Source: Bosea vaviloviae
GTDB taxonomy: Bacteria; Pseudomonadota; Alphaproteobacteria; Rhizobiales; Beijerinckiaceae
Direction of reading: 5' to 3'
Assembly: GCF_001741865.1 (NCBI RefSeq)
Contig: NZ_CP017147.1
Span: forward strand, 3,277,001-3,341,000
Length of the DNA: 64,000 bases
The stretch's first letter is position 1. Every line of letters begins with the position of its first letter. This document shows positions 50,944-59,886 of the stretch, piece after piece. The notes under the pieces are model-generated. The model was given only the letters and a program-made list of their open reading frames with translations, was not told the origin of the DNA and ran no database searches. The position numbers and the translations under genes are program-made.

Positions 50944-53900
50944 ATGACCGAGCGACATGACGGATACTGCACGCTTTGCCGCTCGCGCTGCGGCTCGGTG
51001 ACTCTCACCGAGAACGGCCGGATGGTCGGGGTCGAGCCTCGCCCTGGCCATCCCACGGGCGGCGCCCTGTGCGCCAAGGGCCGCGCGGCGCCTGAAATGG
51101 TCCACAGCCCGCTGCGCCTGACCACGCCGCTGCGCCGCATCGGCAGGAAGGATGGCGGCACGCCGCAATGGGCGCCGATCAGCTGGGACGAAGCGCTCGA
51201 CGAGATTGCAGCGCGCCTGCTGTCGATCCGCGCGGAATCGGGCGCGGAGGCCGTCGCCTTCGCCATGACGACCTTCAGCGGCACCCCGATCGTCGACAGC
51301 TATGATTGGGTCGAGCGCTTCATCCGCTGTTTCGGCAGCCCCAACCTGATCTATGCGGTCGAGGTCTGCGGCTGGCACAAGGACTATGCGCATGCGCTGA
51401 CATTCGGCCGCGGCCTCGGCATTCCGCAATATGAGCGCGCCGATGTGATCGTCCTCTGGGGCCACAACCCGGCCCGAACCTGGCTGGCGCAGGCGAGCCG
51501 GGTTGCGGAGGCGCGCAGCCGAGGCGCCAGGGTCGTCGTCATCGACCCCAAGCCGGACGGCTCCGGCCAGCAGGCCGATCTTTGGCTGCGGATGCGGCCG
51601 GGCGCCGATGCCGCCCTTGCCATGGGCGCCATTCGCCATCTGATCGAGACGCGCAGCTATGACGCCGATTTCGTGCGGAACTGGACGAATGCGCCGCTTC
51701 TGGTCGATCGCGCCTCGGGCCGTTTCCTGCGCGCATCCGAGATCATCGTGGGCGCGCCGGATGGCTTCGTCATCCTCGACAAGGCGGGCAAGCCCGCCTG
51801 CTACGATACCCGACAGGCGTTTCCCGATGGCACGGGCATCCAGCTCGACGCCGCAGCGAGATTGCAGGCGCTCGACGGCCGCGTGATCGACGCCTCGACC
51901 GTCTTCCACCTGCTTGCCGAACGGGCGCGCGGCTACACGCTTGCCCGCGTGGCGGAGCTGACCTGGATCGCCGAGGCCGAGATCGCCGCCTTCCATGCCC
52001 TGCTCGAAGACGCGCCTCGCCTCGCCTATTACAGCTGGACCGGTGTCGGCCAGCACAGCAATGCGACGATGACCGAGCGGGCGATCGCCACCCTCTTCGC
52101 GCTGACCGGCTCCTGCGATCGCGAAGGCGGCAATATCTGGCCGGTGCCGCCGCCGGCCAATGCGATCAACGATCTGTCGCTGCTGCCGCCGGGGCAGAAG
52201 GAGAAGGCGCTCGGCCTCGACGAATTGCCGCTGGGACCGCCGGCGCGCGGCTGGATCACCGCGCGCGACTTCAGCCGCGCCGTGCTTCAAGGCGAGCCCT
52301 ATCCTGTGCGCGCCCTGATGAGCTTCGGCACGAATTTCGCCGTCTCGCAGGCCGATACGAGCCGCAACCTTGCGGCGCTGCGGGCGCTCGAATTCCATGT
52401 CCACGCCGACATGTTCATGAATCCGACCGCCGAATGCGCCGACATCGTCTTGCCGGTGAGCATGCCGTGGGAGCGCGAGGCGTTGCGCATCGGTTTCGAG
52501 ATCACGCAGGAAGCCGTCGAGACGGTGCAGTTCCGGCGCCAGATGCTGCCGCGGTTCGCGCAGTCCCGCGCCGATTACGAGATCGTCATGGCGCTGGCGA
52601 CACGCATGGGCCTGACTGAGAGCTTCTTCGGCGGAGACATCGTCGCCGGCTGGAACCACCAGCTCGCGCCGCTTGGCGTCACGGTCGACGAATTGCGCGC
52701 CTTGCCTGATGGCAAGCGCTTTCCCCAGCCCTTCCACTACCGCAAATTCGCCGATCTCGGGGAGGGCGCGGTGCAGGGCTTCGCCACCCCGACCCGCCGC
52801 GTCGAGCTCTATTCCGAGCTGATGCATGAGCATGGCTACGATCCGCTTGCCGATTTCGTCTCAGCCGATGACGGGTCTGCCGGAACGAGTCCTTTGCCGT
52901 TGCTGCTGACGACCGCCAAGAGCGGCTGGTTCGTGCATAGCTCGCATCGCCATATCGCTTCGCTGCGGCGCAAGGCGCCCGATCCTTCGGTCGAGATCGG
53001 TCCGGGCCTGGCGCGGGCCCGCGGGCTGTCCCAGGGAGACTGGGCCGTGGTCGAGACGCGCATCGGCGGCGCGACCTTGCGCGTCCGCATCAACACGGCG
53101 CTCGACGACCGGACGGTCGTGGCGGAATTCGGCTGGTGGGAGGCCTGCGTGCCGCTGGGGCTCGGCGGCGGCGCGATCACCGGCCCGGACACGACGAATA
53201 TCAACGCAGCCCTGGGAGATGCGCAGCGCGACCCCGTCAGCGGATCGGTGCCGTTGCGCGCCGTCGGATGTGACATCCAGCCTCATCCCTCCGCCAATCT
53301 GGGACGCTGGACCGGCGCGCGTCGTTTCAGGGTTGCCTCGGCACAGCCGGAAGGCATCGACGCCATCGCGCTGTCACTCGCACCATGCGACGATCGCGGC
53401 CTGCCCGATTTCGTGCCCGGCCAGCATGTCCTCATCCGCCTGCCGGACAACCCGCTGGCGCGCGCCTATTCGCTGACGGGCCCGGCAAACCGCCCGGACG
53501 AACTTTCGATCGCGGTGCGCCGCGGCGCGCAGACCACAGGCGCCGCCTCGCTCTCGCAGGCCCTCCAGCATCTGCGCGTCGGCGACGAATTGCTGGTCGA
53601 GGCGCCAGCCGGTGTCTTCACGCTGCCCGTCACCAGTACGCGCCCTGTCATTCTGATCGCGGGCGGGATCGGCATCACGCCTTTCGTCGGCTATCTCGAG
53701 GCTGTGGCGGCCACGAGGCCCAGGCCATCTCACGAGATCCATCTCCTGCATGGCTGCCGCAGCGGCGCCGAGCATCACCTCGCCGGGCGCCTCGACGAAC
53801 TCGCGCAAGAGCTGGAGGCGCTTCATCGCGTGACGGCCTATTCGCAGCCAAGTGACGAGGACCGGCTGGCGAAGCGCTTCGACCGGGAGGGGCGGCTGGA

Positions 53901-54318
53901 CCTGAGCGGCCTTGCAGATCTCGTCCCGCAGCGGCCGCTCGCCTATCTGTGCGGCTCGCCGGGCTTCAACACGGCGATGACGGGTGCGCTGCTGCAGCTG
54001 GGCCTGCCGCGCTTCGACATCTTCACCGAGGCTTTTTCTGCGCCGGGAGAGATGCGCGCCCGGTTGGAACCGCAGACCGTGACGATCGCGGGAACGGGGG
54101 AAACCTTCCTCTGGACGCCCGCCGCCGGCCCCATCCTCGATGCCGCGCTCGCGGCCGGCCTGTCGCTGCCGAGCGGCTGCCGGGTCGGCCAATGCGAAAG
54201 CTGCTCGGTTCGTGTCGTCGAGGGGCGCTTCGCCCATATGGTCGATTTCGACGGCGAGCCCGATCAATGCCTGACCTGCCAGGCCGTTCCGCTCTCCGCT
54301 CTCACAATCGCGTTCTGA
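50944..54318 (+). CDS. Molybdopterin oxidoreductase fused to flavin/2Fe-2S reductase
   Basis: 1124 residues from ATG 50944; ATG 50896 is in frame but its only purine tract abuts it. Residues 1-60 carry a 4Fe-4S site (C9, C12, C16, C43). Residues to about 790 are a DMSO-reductase-superfamily bis-MGD domain with C142 (VEVCGWHKD) as possible metal ligand, VIVLWGHNPARTW, VIDPKPDGS, and a C-terminal cofactor domain (LLLTTAKSGWFVHSSHRH). Residues about 810-1035 are a ferredoxin-reductase-like FAD/NAD(P) unit (HVLIRLPDNPLARAYSLTGP, VILIAGGIGITPFVGYLEA). The tail has a 2Fe-2S domain (C1079, C1084, C1087 and C1109/C1112 in CLTC). Electrons could pass between NAD(P)H and the Mo site within one chain. 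It ends the importer operon, so it probably acts on the imported compound. Confidence 0.9.
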   Translation: MTERHDGYCTLCRSRCGSVTLTENGRMVGVEPRPGHPTGGALCAKGRAAPEMVHSPLRLTTPLRRIGRKDGGTPQWAPISWDEALDEIAARLLSIRAESGAEAVAFAMTTFSGTPIVDSYDWVERFIRCFGSPNLIYAVEVCGWHKDYAHALTFGRGLGIPQYERADVIVLWGHNPARTWLAQASRVAEARSRGARVVVIDPKPDGSGQQADLWLRMRPGADAALAMGAIRHLIETRSYDADFVRNWTNAPLLVDRASGRFLRASEIIVGAPDGFVILDKAGKPACYDTRQAFPDGTGIQLDAAARLQALDGRVIDASTVFHLLAERARGYTLARVAELTWIAEAEIAAFHALLEDAPRLAYYSWTGVGQHSNATMTERAIATLFALTGSCDREGGNIWPVPPPANAINDLSLLPPGQKEKALGLDELPLGPPARGWITARDFSRAVLQGEPYPVRALMSFGTNFAVSQADTSRNLAALRALEFHVHADMFMNPTAECADIVLPVSMPWEREALRIGFEITQEAVETVQFRRQMLPRFAQSRADYEIVMALATRMGLTESFFGGDIVAGWNHQLAPLGVTVDELRALPDGKRFPQPFHYRKFADLGEGAVQGFATPTRRVELYSELMHEHGYDPLADFVSADDGSAGTSPLPLLLTTAKSGWFVHSSHRHIASLRRKAPDPSVEIGPGLARARGLSQGDWAVVETRIGGATLRVRINTALDDRTVVAEFGWWEACVPLGLGGGAITGPDTTNINAALGDAQRDPVSGSVPLRAVGCDIQPHPSANLGRWTGARRFRVASAQPEGIDAIALSLAPCDDRGLPDFVPGQHVLIRLPDNPLARAYSLTGPANRPDELSIAVRRGAQTTGAASLSQALQHLRVGDELLVEAPAGVFTLPVTSTRPVILIAGGIGITPFVGYLEAVAATRPRPSHEIHLLHGCRSGAEHHLAGRLDELAQELEALHRVTAYSQPSDEDRLAKRFDREGRLDLSGLADLVPQRPLAYLCGSPGFNTAMTGALLQLGLPRFDIFTEAFSAPGEMRARLEPQTVTIAGTGETFLWTPAAGPILDAALAAGLSLPSGCRVGQCESCSVRVVEGRFAHMVDFDGEPDQCLTCQAVPLSALTIAF

Positions 54319-54745
54319 GCTCGGCTCGCTGCCACGACCGGGCGCCCCCGTGACGACGGCATGTCGAGCCTGGCTCGGTTTGGAGCATTTTCGAGGGAAG
54401 TAGAGACCTGTTAGCGTGAAGACAACGCGTCAAAACAGAGCTGGGGCAGATTTCGATAATCCAACCCAAAGACAAGCCGGATGGAGGTGGGAACGCGTTC
54501 GTCGCAGACAGCGATCATGGCGCTGCTTCAGCAGGCAGTTGGGGCGGATCATGGGCGGAGATGAAGTGGCTTGCGCCCGACCAGCTTCTGGTCCGCTACG
54601 CCGCGAATTCCCGTGTCTGCCACGCCGTGGTCAGGGGTCACCCCCGAGTTGCAGCAGGCCCTTATTAGGTCGTGAACTCATAAAAGGAGAGCGACTGCGA
54701 TGCGGCAGATTGCAGAACTTGCCGGATAGCGGCACGATAATCTCT
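54319..54745. other. Intergenic, 427 bases, with repeat and gene debris
   Basis: 54383-54444 is a second copy of the RIME-like repeat (AGCATTTTCGAGGGAAGTAG, then AACGCGTCAAAACAGAGCT). Near 54560-54630 the plus strand can be read as EMKWLAPDQLLVRYAANSR, which resembles the start of ParB-like nuclease/methylase proteins of phages, but the frame has no conserved continuation. GGTCGTGAACTCATAAAAGG near 54668 looks like insertion-sequence flank. Confidence 0.4.
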
Positions 54746-55141
54746 ATGCCGAGGTATGAACCACTTAACACGGGCGTTCCGCTCCAGGCGAGCGCTAGCG
54801 ACCTGATCGCCTTTCAATGGCAAACGGATGGCATAGCTGCCGACTTCCTTTTACCCGGTGACGATGCACATTTGCTGCGTGTCTCGTTCGACCGCCCATG
54901 CATCGTGCGGCTACTGGACGAGATGGCTTTAAGCACGGAGGAAGACGAGACGGCGAACGAAGGTCTGGTTCCTGAGCACTTCGCTTATCGACTGGAGGGA
55001 GCGCGGTTTGCTCGCGTCCAGTCCGAAGCATGGAAGGCTAGCGGGCCGACAGCCCATTATCAGTTTGTGACCGGCTGGGGTTGCATGGATGTGTTGAGCG
55101 CCGGTTCCCCCTCTTTTTCGGTCGTAGCTCGGTCAGGCTGA
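54746..55141 (+). CDS. Protein of unknown function
   Basis: 131 residues from ATG 54746. Soluble, with LIAFQWQTDGIAADFLLPGDDAHLLRVSFDRPCIVRLLDEMAL, HFAYRLEGARFARVQSEAW and HYQFVTGWGCMDVLSAG. No family recognised; the pattern of strands is like small immunity-type proteins, but this is only an impression. GC is lower than in the neighbours, and it lies in a region rich in mobile elements. Confidence 0.55.
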   Translation: MPRYEPLNTGVPLQASASDLIAFQWQTDGIAADFLLPGDDAHLLRVSFDRPCIVRLLDEMALSTEEDETANEGLVPEHFAYRLEGARFARVQSEAWKASGPTAHYQFVTGWGCMDVLSAGSPSFSVVARSG

Positions 55142-55155
55142 TTTTGTGCCTTGCC

Positions 55156-55752
55156 CTAGCGGCAACCGACCTTTTCTGTTTCGCAGCCAATCCCGTTCAT
55201 CGTTACATGTGCGGGCGGATAGCTAAATTCATGAGTTTTCTTATCCGTTGCCGCATCGATTATGGCGACGGCCACCAGTGCAGCAAGACCAGCGTTGCTC
55301 CCCGCTCTCAACCGGTCAGAGGTGGTCTTGTCGAAAGGTTGAACAGTCACGAAACTTGGCTTGTGGCGAGCCGTATGGCAGCGAACCGAAATCAGGCGCG
55401 AAGCATAGCCATAGTCCGGCACCCTGACCTCTGCCGGGGTTTTCAGCGACGCCCGATAGCCCTCGCTCTCCACCCCGCAGTCGATACCTTCGATCTCCAT
55501 GCTTGTGGCGAAGGGCTCGTCGGCTTTCTGGACATATTCATAGCTGCGCACAATCAAGACCTGCTGCCCCTTGAGCGGCGGAATGTCCTGCCCGGCCTTG
55601 CGCTGAGCGGCCAGCACATCGCCGAAGGCCGCGCCCTCCTTGGTCGTCGGCGTCACCGAGACGCTCATGGCGATGGGTTTCGCCGTTTGGCAGCCGCCCA
55701 GGGCGGCGGCGAGAACCAGGCCGATAGCGCAGGAACGGAAACGCGAATTCAT
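55156..55752 (-). CDS. Lipoprotein of unknown function
   Basis: 198 residues. The lipobox LGGC is at the end of a signal peptide (CAIGLVLAAALGGC), so the mature protein is acylated and membrane-attached. The rest is soluble: DIPPLKGQQVLIVRSYEYVQ, IEGIDCGVESEGYRASLKTPAEVRVP, SVRCHTARHKPSFVTVQPFD, and a hydrophobic AGLAALVAVAIIDAATDK near the end. Four cysteines may form disulfides. No family recognised. Confidence 0.75.
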   Translation of the reverse strand: MNSRFRSCAIGLVLAAALGGCQTAKPIAMSVSVTPTTKEGAAFGDVLAAQRKAGQDIPPLKGQQVLIVRSYEYVQKADEPFATSMEIEGIDCGVESEGYRASLKTPAEVRVPDYGYASRLISVRCHTARHKPSFVTVQPFDKTTSDRLRAGSNAGLAALVAVAIIDAATDKKTHEFSYPPAHVTMNGIGCETEKVGCR

Positions 55753-56038
55753 CAGAGATACCAGAGTTCAAGCCTGCCTTTCGGCAGCGGAGGATGAACG
55801 CTTTATGTCAGCCCTGACGCGGCGGCAATCGGCATCGCTGAAAATGCGTGGAAAGATTCCCGATAGTTGAGTGTGCGGTTTCAAGCTTCAGCGGGATGCC
55901 CTGTCGCCTGGATGAGAGGGGCGCGCCATGACTGCGATCCGTCCCCTGCATTCCGTCTTAGGATCAGCGTTCCGAGCCGGGGTCGTTCGGCGCCCTGCGC
56001 GCGACGGTGGAGCACAGGGTCCAGGTCCGCTTTCGGCC

Positions 56039-57563
56039 GATTGTGTTGAAGAAGTCGGCGCTGGGGTCGGCTGCCGATTGATGCTGAACGGGTCGCTGAG
56101 AGGGCGTTCGCCCTCATGCCGCCAGGGGCGGTGCTCCGGCCGGCATCAGCTTCGCCATTTTCCTGAGGTTCTGGGCGGTGGCTGCGAGGAGGAACTCGTC
56201 GCGGGCGCCGCATGGTCCTCGCAAGCGCAGGCGATCGAGTTTGAGGATGCGCTTCAGGTGCGCGAACAGCATCTCGACCTTCTTCCGCTCTCGTCGCGAG
56301 GTTACGTATGCATCGGTGGCGGCGATGTCGCGCGCCATGTCGCGGGCGCCTTCGTGGATGGAGCGGAGGATCTTGCGAGCAGGATCTTTCGGACAGCACT
56401 TTGGCTTCAGGGAACAGGCGTCGCAGTCGCTCTTGATCGCCCGGTAGCGCATGAGGCCTTCAGGATCGATACCGTCGCGCGGCACCGCGAAGGGCCGTCG
56501 GAACTGCCGCAACTCCTTGCCGTCCGGGCAGATGTAGAGATCGCGATCGTGATCATAGGCGAAGTCGGAGCGGCTGAATGTGCCGTCCCGGCGCGTGGAT
56601 TTGTCGAACACCGGGATATGCGGCTCGATACCGCGCTCGTGCACCAGCCAGGCCAGGTTCTCGGCCGAGCCATAAGCGGCGTCTGCGACCAGCTTCTCAG
56701 GCCATGTGCCGAACCTGTCCTGCGTGCGACCGATCATGGTTCGCGCGGCGCCGACCTCGGCCTGCCGCACTGCCGTGGTCGCCTCGACATCCATGATGAC
56801 GGCATGCTTCAGATCGATCAGGTAGTTCGTTGCATAGGCAAAGAAGGCCTGCCCGCCATGGGCGGCCGTCCAGCGCGCGGCAGGATCAGCCGGCGAGATG
56901 AACTTGGGCACGACCGGCGTCGCCGCGCCGAAGGCGGCATCGTCAAGCACGGTCAGATACTCGCGCACCGCATGGTTGGCGGTCTCGGGCGCCAACCCGT
57001 CCTTGCCGGGCACGCCGTTCTGGCGATTGGCGTCGGCCTTGATCAGGCTGGCATCGACGGCAAACCCCTCGCCACCAACCAGCCCCTCCGCCATGCAGCG
57101 CCTGACCGTCGTCTCGAACACCTCGCGCAACAGATCGCTGTCGCGGAAGCGACCGTGCCGGTTCTTTGAGAAGGTGGAATGGTCGGGCACATCCCCCTCC
57201 AGACCGAGCCGGCAGAACCAGCGATAGGCCAGGTTCAGATGGACCTCGTCGCAGAGTCTGCGCTCGGAGCGGATGCCGAAGCAGTAGCCGACGATCAGCA
57301 TTCGGATCATCAACTCGGGATCGATCGAGGGCCGGCCGGTGTCGCTGTAGAACGGGCGCAAATGCGCCCGAATGCCGGACAGATCGACAAAGAGATCGAT
57401 GGCGCGCAGCAGGTGATGCGCAGGGACGTGCCGTTCCAGGCTGAACTCGTAGAACAGTGCCTCCTGCGCAACCGTCCGCTCGCCCATCATCGCGCCGCCC
57501 TCCGCAGCGACGACTGAATCAGAACCTCAAGCTCCCAGCAACACCGACTTCTTCAACACAATC
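56039..57563 (-). mobile_element. IS1182-family insertion sequence, copy 1 (1525 bp)
   Basis: Perfect 20-bp terminal inverted repeats: GATTGTGTTGAAGAAGTCGG at 56039-56058 and its complement at 57544-57563. The element is flanked by the 4-bp duplication GGCC (56035-56038 and 57564-57567). Removing it restores GTCCGCTTTC-GGCC-CAAGGCGGAC, a hairpin whose loop is exactly the target. Confidence 0.93.
56114..57490 (-). CDS. IS1182-family transposase, copy 1
   Basis: 458 residues. N-terminal DUF772-type domain (DLFVDLSGIRAHLRPFYSDTGRPSIDPELMIRMLIVGYCFGIRSERRLCDEVHLNLAYRWFCRL), DDE core (VDASLIKADANRQ; ADAAYGSAENLAWLV) and the cysteine-rich insert with C-terminal DDE_Tnp_1_6-type region (CDACSLKPKCCP, then RRERKKVEMLFAHLKRIL with the catalytic Glu). 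The predicted protein is identical to copy 2, so both are intact and recent. Confidence 0.95.
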   Translation of the reverse strand: MMGERTVAQEALFYEFSLERHVPAHHLLRAIDLFVDLSGIRAHLRPFYSDTGRPSIDPELMIRMLIVGYCFGIRSERRLCDEVHLNLAYRWFCRLGLEGDVPDHSTFSKNRHGRFRDSDLLREVFETTVRRCMAEGLVGGEGFAVDASLIKADANRQNGVPGKDGLAPETANHAVREYLTVLDDAAFGAATPVVPKFISPADPAARWTAAHGGQAFFAYATNYLIDLKHAVIMDVEATTAVRQAEVGAARTMIGRTQDRFGTWPEKLVADAAYGSAENLAWLVHERGIEPHIPVFDKSTRRDGTFSRSDFAYDHDRDLYICPDGKELRQFRRPFAVPRDGIDPEGLMRYRAIKSDCDACSLKPKCCPKDPARKILRSIHEGARDMARDIAATDAYVTSRRERKKVEMLFAHLKRILKLDRLRLRGPCGARDEFLLAATAQNLRKMAKLMPAGAPPLAA

Positions 57564-57584
57564 GGCCCAAGGCGGACATCTGGT

Positions 57585-58160
57585 CTAGGCGGCCCATCTC
57601 TCCATCTCGTGCAAAGCCTTCAGTCCGGGATAGTCTCGCTTATCCGGGTAGAGATGGCGGTGATAGGCGTTCCAGTAGCTAGTTGCGCGCACGCGAAGCA
57701 TCCGAAACTGAGTCCGGTTCTCTCGGACAAGATTTGCATAGAGCGCCCGATTCAACCCCGGTAGGCCGTCGTGAATGACTTCGACAATCTCATGCACATA
57801 GTCGGCAAGAAGCGTCGCAACATAGGGGGGTGCCCAAGCGTTGTTGATGCCAAGAAGTGAAGCAACGGCGTGTTGACGCAAGTACCCGTCGGTCGCACGG
57901 GAAACCAAGCACAGCGCTGGCTGGGGCAGGCTGGCCATCGCCATGTCGGTCGCAGACAGTCTGAGAAAGCGCAGGCGAATAGGAATCCGAACGTTCTGCC
58001 CTAAGACATCAAATTCCGAAAATTCCGATGACCGCTTGCGGTCGGCGTCATCCACAAACGGAGCGAGATGAGAAATGGCCTGTTCTGCCAAAGCACGATT
58101 GGCTACCGGAAATGCTGCGCGTGCAGCCTGCGTGAATGGCTTCGGCGAGTTCTGCTCCAT
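57585..58160 (-). CDS. Protein of unknown function between the two IS copies
   Basis: 191 residues from ATG 58160 (GGATG upstream; ATG 58172 is an alternative). Soluble: RFLRLSATDMAMASLPQPALCLVSRATDGYLRQHAVASLLGINNAWAPPYVATLLADYVHEIVEVIHDGL, then RTQFRMLRVRATSYWNAYHRHLYP. No family recognised. GC is lower than the genome average. Flanked by inverted IS copies, the block (56039-59731) has the shape of a composite transposon, but the two copies have different target duplications, so they probably arrived separately. Confidence 0.65.
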   Translation of the reverse strand: MEQNSPKPFTQAARAAFPVANRALAEQAISHLAPFVDDADRKRSSEFSEFDVLGQNVRIPIRLRFLRLSATDMAMASLPQPALCLVSRATDGYLRQHAVASLLGINNAWAPPYVATLLADYVHEIVEVIHDGLPGLNRALYANLVRENRTQFRMLRVRATSYWNAYHRHLYPDKRDYPGLKALHEMERWAA

Positions 58161-58206
58161 AACAGAGCACATCCTAGCGCGGTGCAGCCGACGTCCGCAA
58201 ACTACC

Positions 58207-59731
58207 GATTGTGTTGAAGAAGTCGGTGTTGCTGGGAGCTTGAGGTTCTGATTCAGTCGTCGCTGCGGAGGGCGGCGCGATGATGGGCGAGCGGACGGTT
58301 GCGCAGGAGGCACTGTTCTACGAGTTCAGCCTGGAACGGCACGTCCCTGCGCATCACCTGCTGCGCGCCATCGATCTCTTTGTCGATCTGTCCGGCATTC
58401 GGGCGCATTTGCGCCCGTTCTACAGCGACACCGGCCGGCCCTCGATCGATCCCGAGTTGATGATCCGAATGCTGATCGTCGGCTACTGCTTCGGCATCCG
58501 CTCCGAGCGCAGACTCTGCGACGAGGTCCATCTGAACCTGGCCTATCGCTGGTTCTGCCGGCTCGGTCTGGAGGGGGATGTGCCCGACCATTCCACCTTC
58601 TCAAAGAACCGGCACGGTCGCTTCCGCGACAGCGATCTGTTGCGCGAGGTGTTCGAGACGACGGTCAGGCGCTGCATGGCGGAGGGGCTGGTTGGTGGCG
58701 AGGGGTTTGCCGTCGATGCCAGCCTGATCAAGGCCGACGCCAATCGCCAGAACGGCGTGCCCGGCAAGGACGGGTTGGCGCCCGAGACCGCCAACCATGC
58801 GGTGCGCGAGTATCTGACCGTGCTTGACGATGCCGCCTTCGGCGCGGCGACGCCGGTCGTGCCCAAGTTCATCTCGCCGGCTGATCCTGCCGCGCGCTGG
58901 ACGGCCGCCCATGGCGGGCAGGCCTTCTTTGCCTATGCAACGAACTACCTGATCGATCTGAAGCATGCCGTCATCATGGATGTCGAGGCGACCACGGCAG
59001 TGCGGCAGGCCGAGGTCGGCGCCGCGCGAACCATGATCGGTCGCACGCAGGACAGGTTCGGCACATGGCCTGAGAAGCTGGTCGCAGACGCCGCTTATGG
59101 CTCGGCCGAGAACCTGGCCTGGCTGGTGCACGAGCGCGGTATCGAGCCGCATATCCCGGTGTTCGACAAATCCACGCGCCGGGACGGCACATTCAGCCGC
59201 TCCGACTTCGCCTATGATCACGATCGCGATCTCTACATCTGCCCGGACGGCAAGGAGTTGCGGCAGTTCCGACGGCCCTTCGCGGTGCCGCGCGACGGTA
59301 TCGATCCTGAAGGCCTCATGCGCTACCGGGCGATCAAGAGCGACTGCGACGCCTGTTCCCTGAAGCCAAAGTGCTGTCCGAAAGATCCTGCTCGCAAGAT
59401 CCTCCGCTCCATCCACGAAGGCGCCCGCGACATGGCGCGCGACATCGCCGCCACCGATGCATACGTAACCTCGCGACGAGAGCGGAAGAAGGTCGAGATG
59501 CTGTTCGCGCACCTGAAGCGCATCCTCAAACTCGATCGCCTGCGCTTGCGAGGACCATGCGGCGCCCGCGACGAGTTCCTCCTCGCAGCCACCGCCCAGA
59601 ACCTCAGGAAAATGGCGAAGCTGATGCCGGCCGGAGCACCGCCCCTGGCGGCATGAGGGCGAACGCCCTCTCAGCGACCCGTTCAGCATCAATCGGCAGC
59701 CGACCCCAGCGCCGACTTCTTCAACACAATC
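58207..59731 (+). mobile_element. IS1182-family insertion sequence, copy 2 (1525 bp)
   Basis: Same length and ends as copy 1, opposite orientation: inverted repeats at 58207-58226 and 59712-59731. Target duplication TACC (58203-58206 and 59732-59735). The restored target is GTCCGCAAAC-TACC-CTTTCCAGAC, again a 24-bp imperfect palindrome centred on the duplicated four bases. Confidence 0.93.
58280..59656 (+). CDS. IS1182-family transposase, copy 2
   Basis: 458 residues, predicted protein identical to copy 1 including the start, DDE residues and cysteine cluster. Intact, so transposition competence is plausible. Confidence 0.95.
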   Translation: MMGERTVAQEALFYEFSLERHVPAHHLLRAIDLFVDLSGIRAHLRPFYSDTGRPSIDPELMIRMLIVGYCFGIRSERRLCDEVHLNLAYRWFCRLGLEGDVPDHSTFSKNRHGRFRDSDLLREVFETTVRRCMAEGLVGGEGFAVDASLIKADANRQNGVPGKDGLAPETANHAVREYLTVLDDAAFGAATPVVPKFISPADPAARWTAAHGGQAFFAYATNYLIDLKHAVIMDVEATTAVRQAEVGAARTMIGRTQDRFGTWPEKLVADAAYGSAENLAWLVHERGIEPHIPVFDKSTRRDGTFSRSDFAYDHDRDLYICPDGKELRQFRRPFAVPRDGIDPEGLMRYRAIKSDCDACSLKPKCCPKDPARKILRSIHEGARDMARDIAATDAYVTSRRERKKVEMLFAHLKRILKLDRLRLRGPCGARDEFLLAATAQNLRKMAKLMPAGAPPLAA

Positions 59732-59886
59732 TACCCTTTCCAGACATCGGCCCCGCCCGCTTTCCGGCAGGTTGCCGTTATGCGAAAACGGGACGAATTG
59801 ACCAAGCAAAAAGCCCCTGATCCAACGCGGCCAAATCCAGCTCGGGTAGGCCGCCGGATCGCCTCGGGACACGGGATTACATCTCC

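Noticed and set aside
50680..52833. Long minus-strand open frame opposite the molybdopterin gene
   Set aside because: It mirrors the high-GC codon pattern of the true gene, has no family motif and no ribosome site; the plus strand carries clear catalytic and cluster motifs.
56039..59731. Composite transposon made of the two IS1182 copies
   Set aside because: The two copies carry different target duplications (GGCC and TACC), each complete on both sides of its own element, so they inserted separately.
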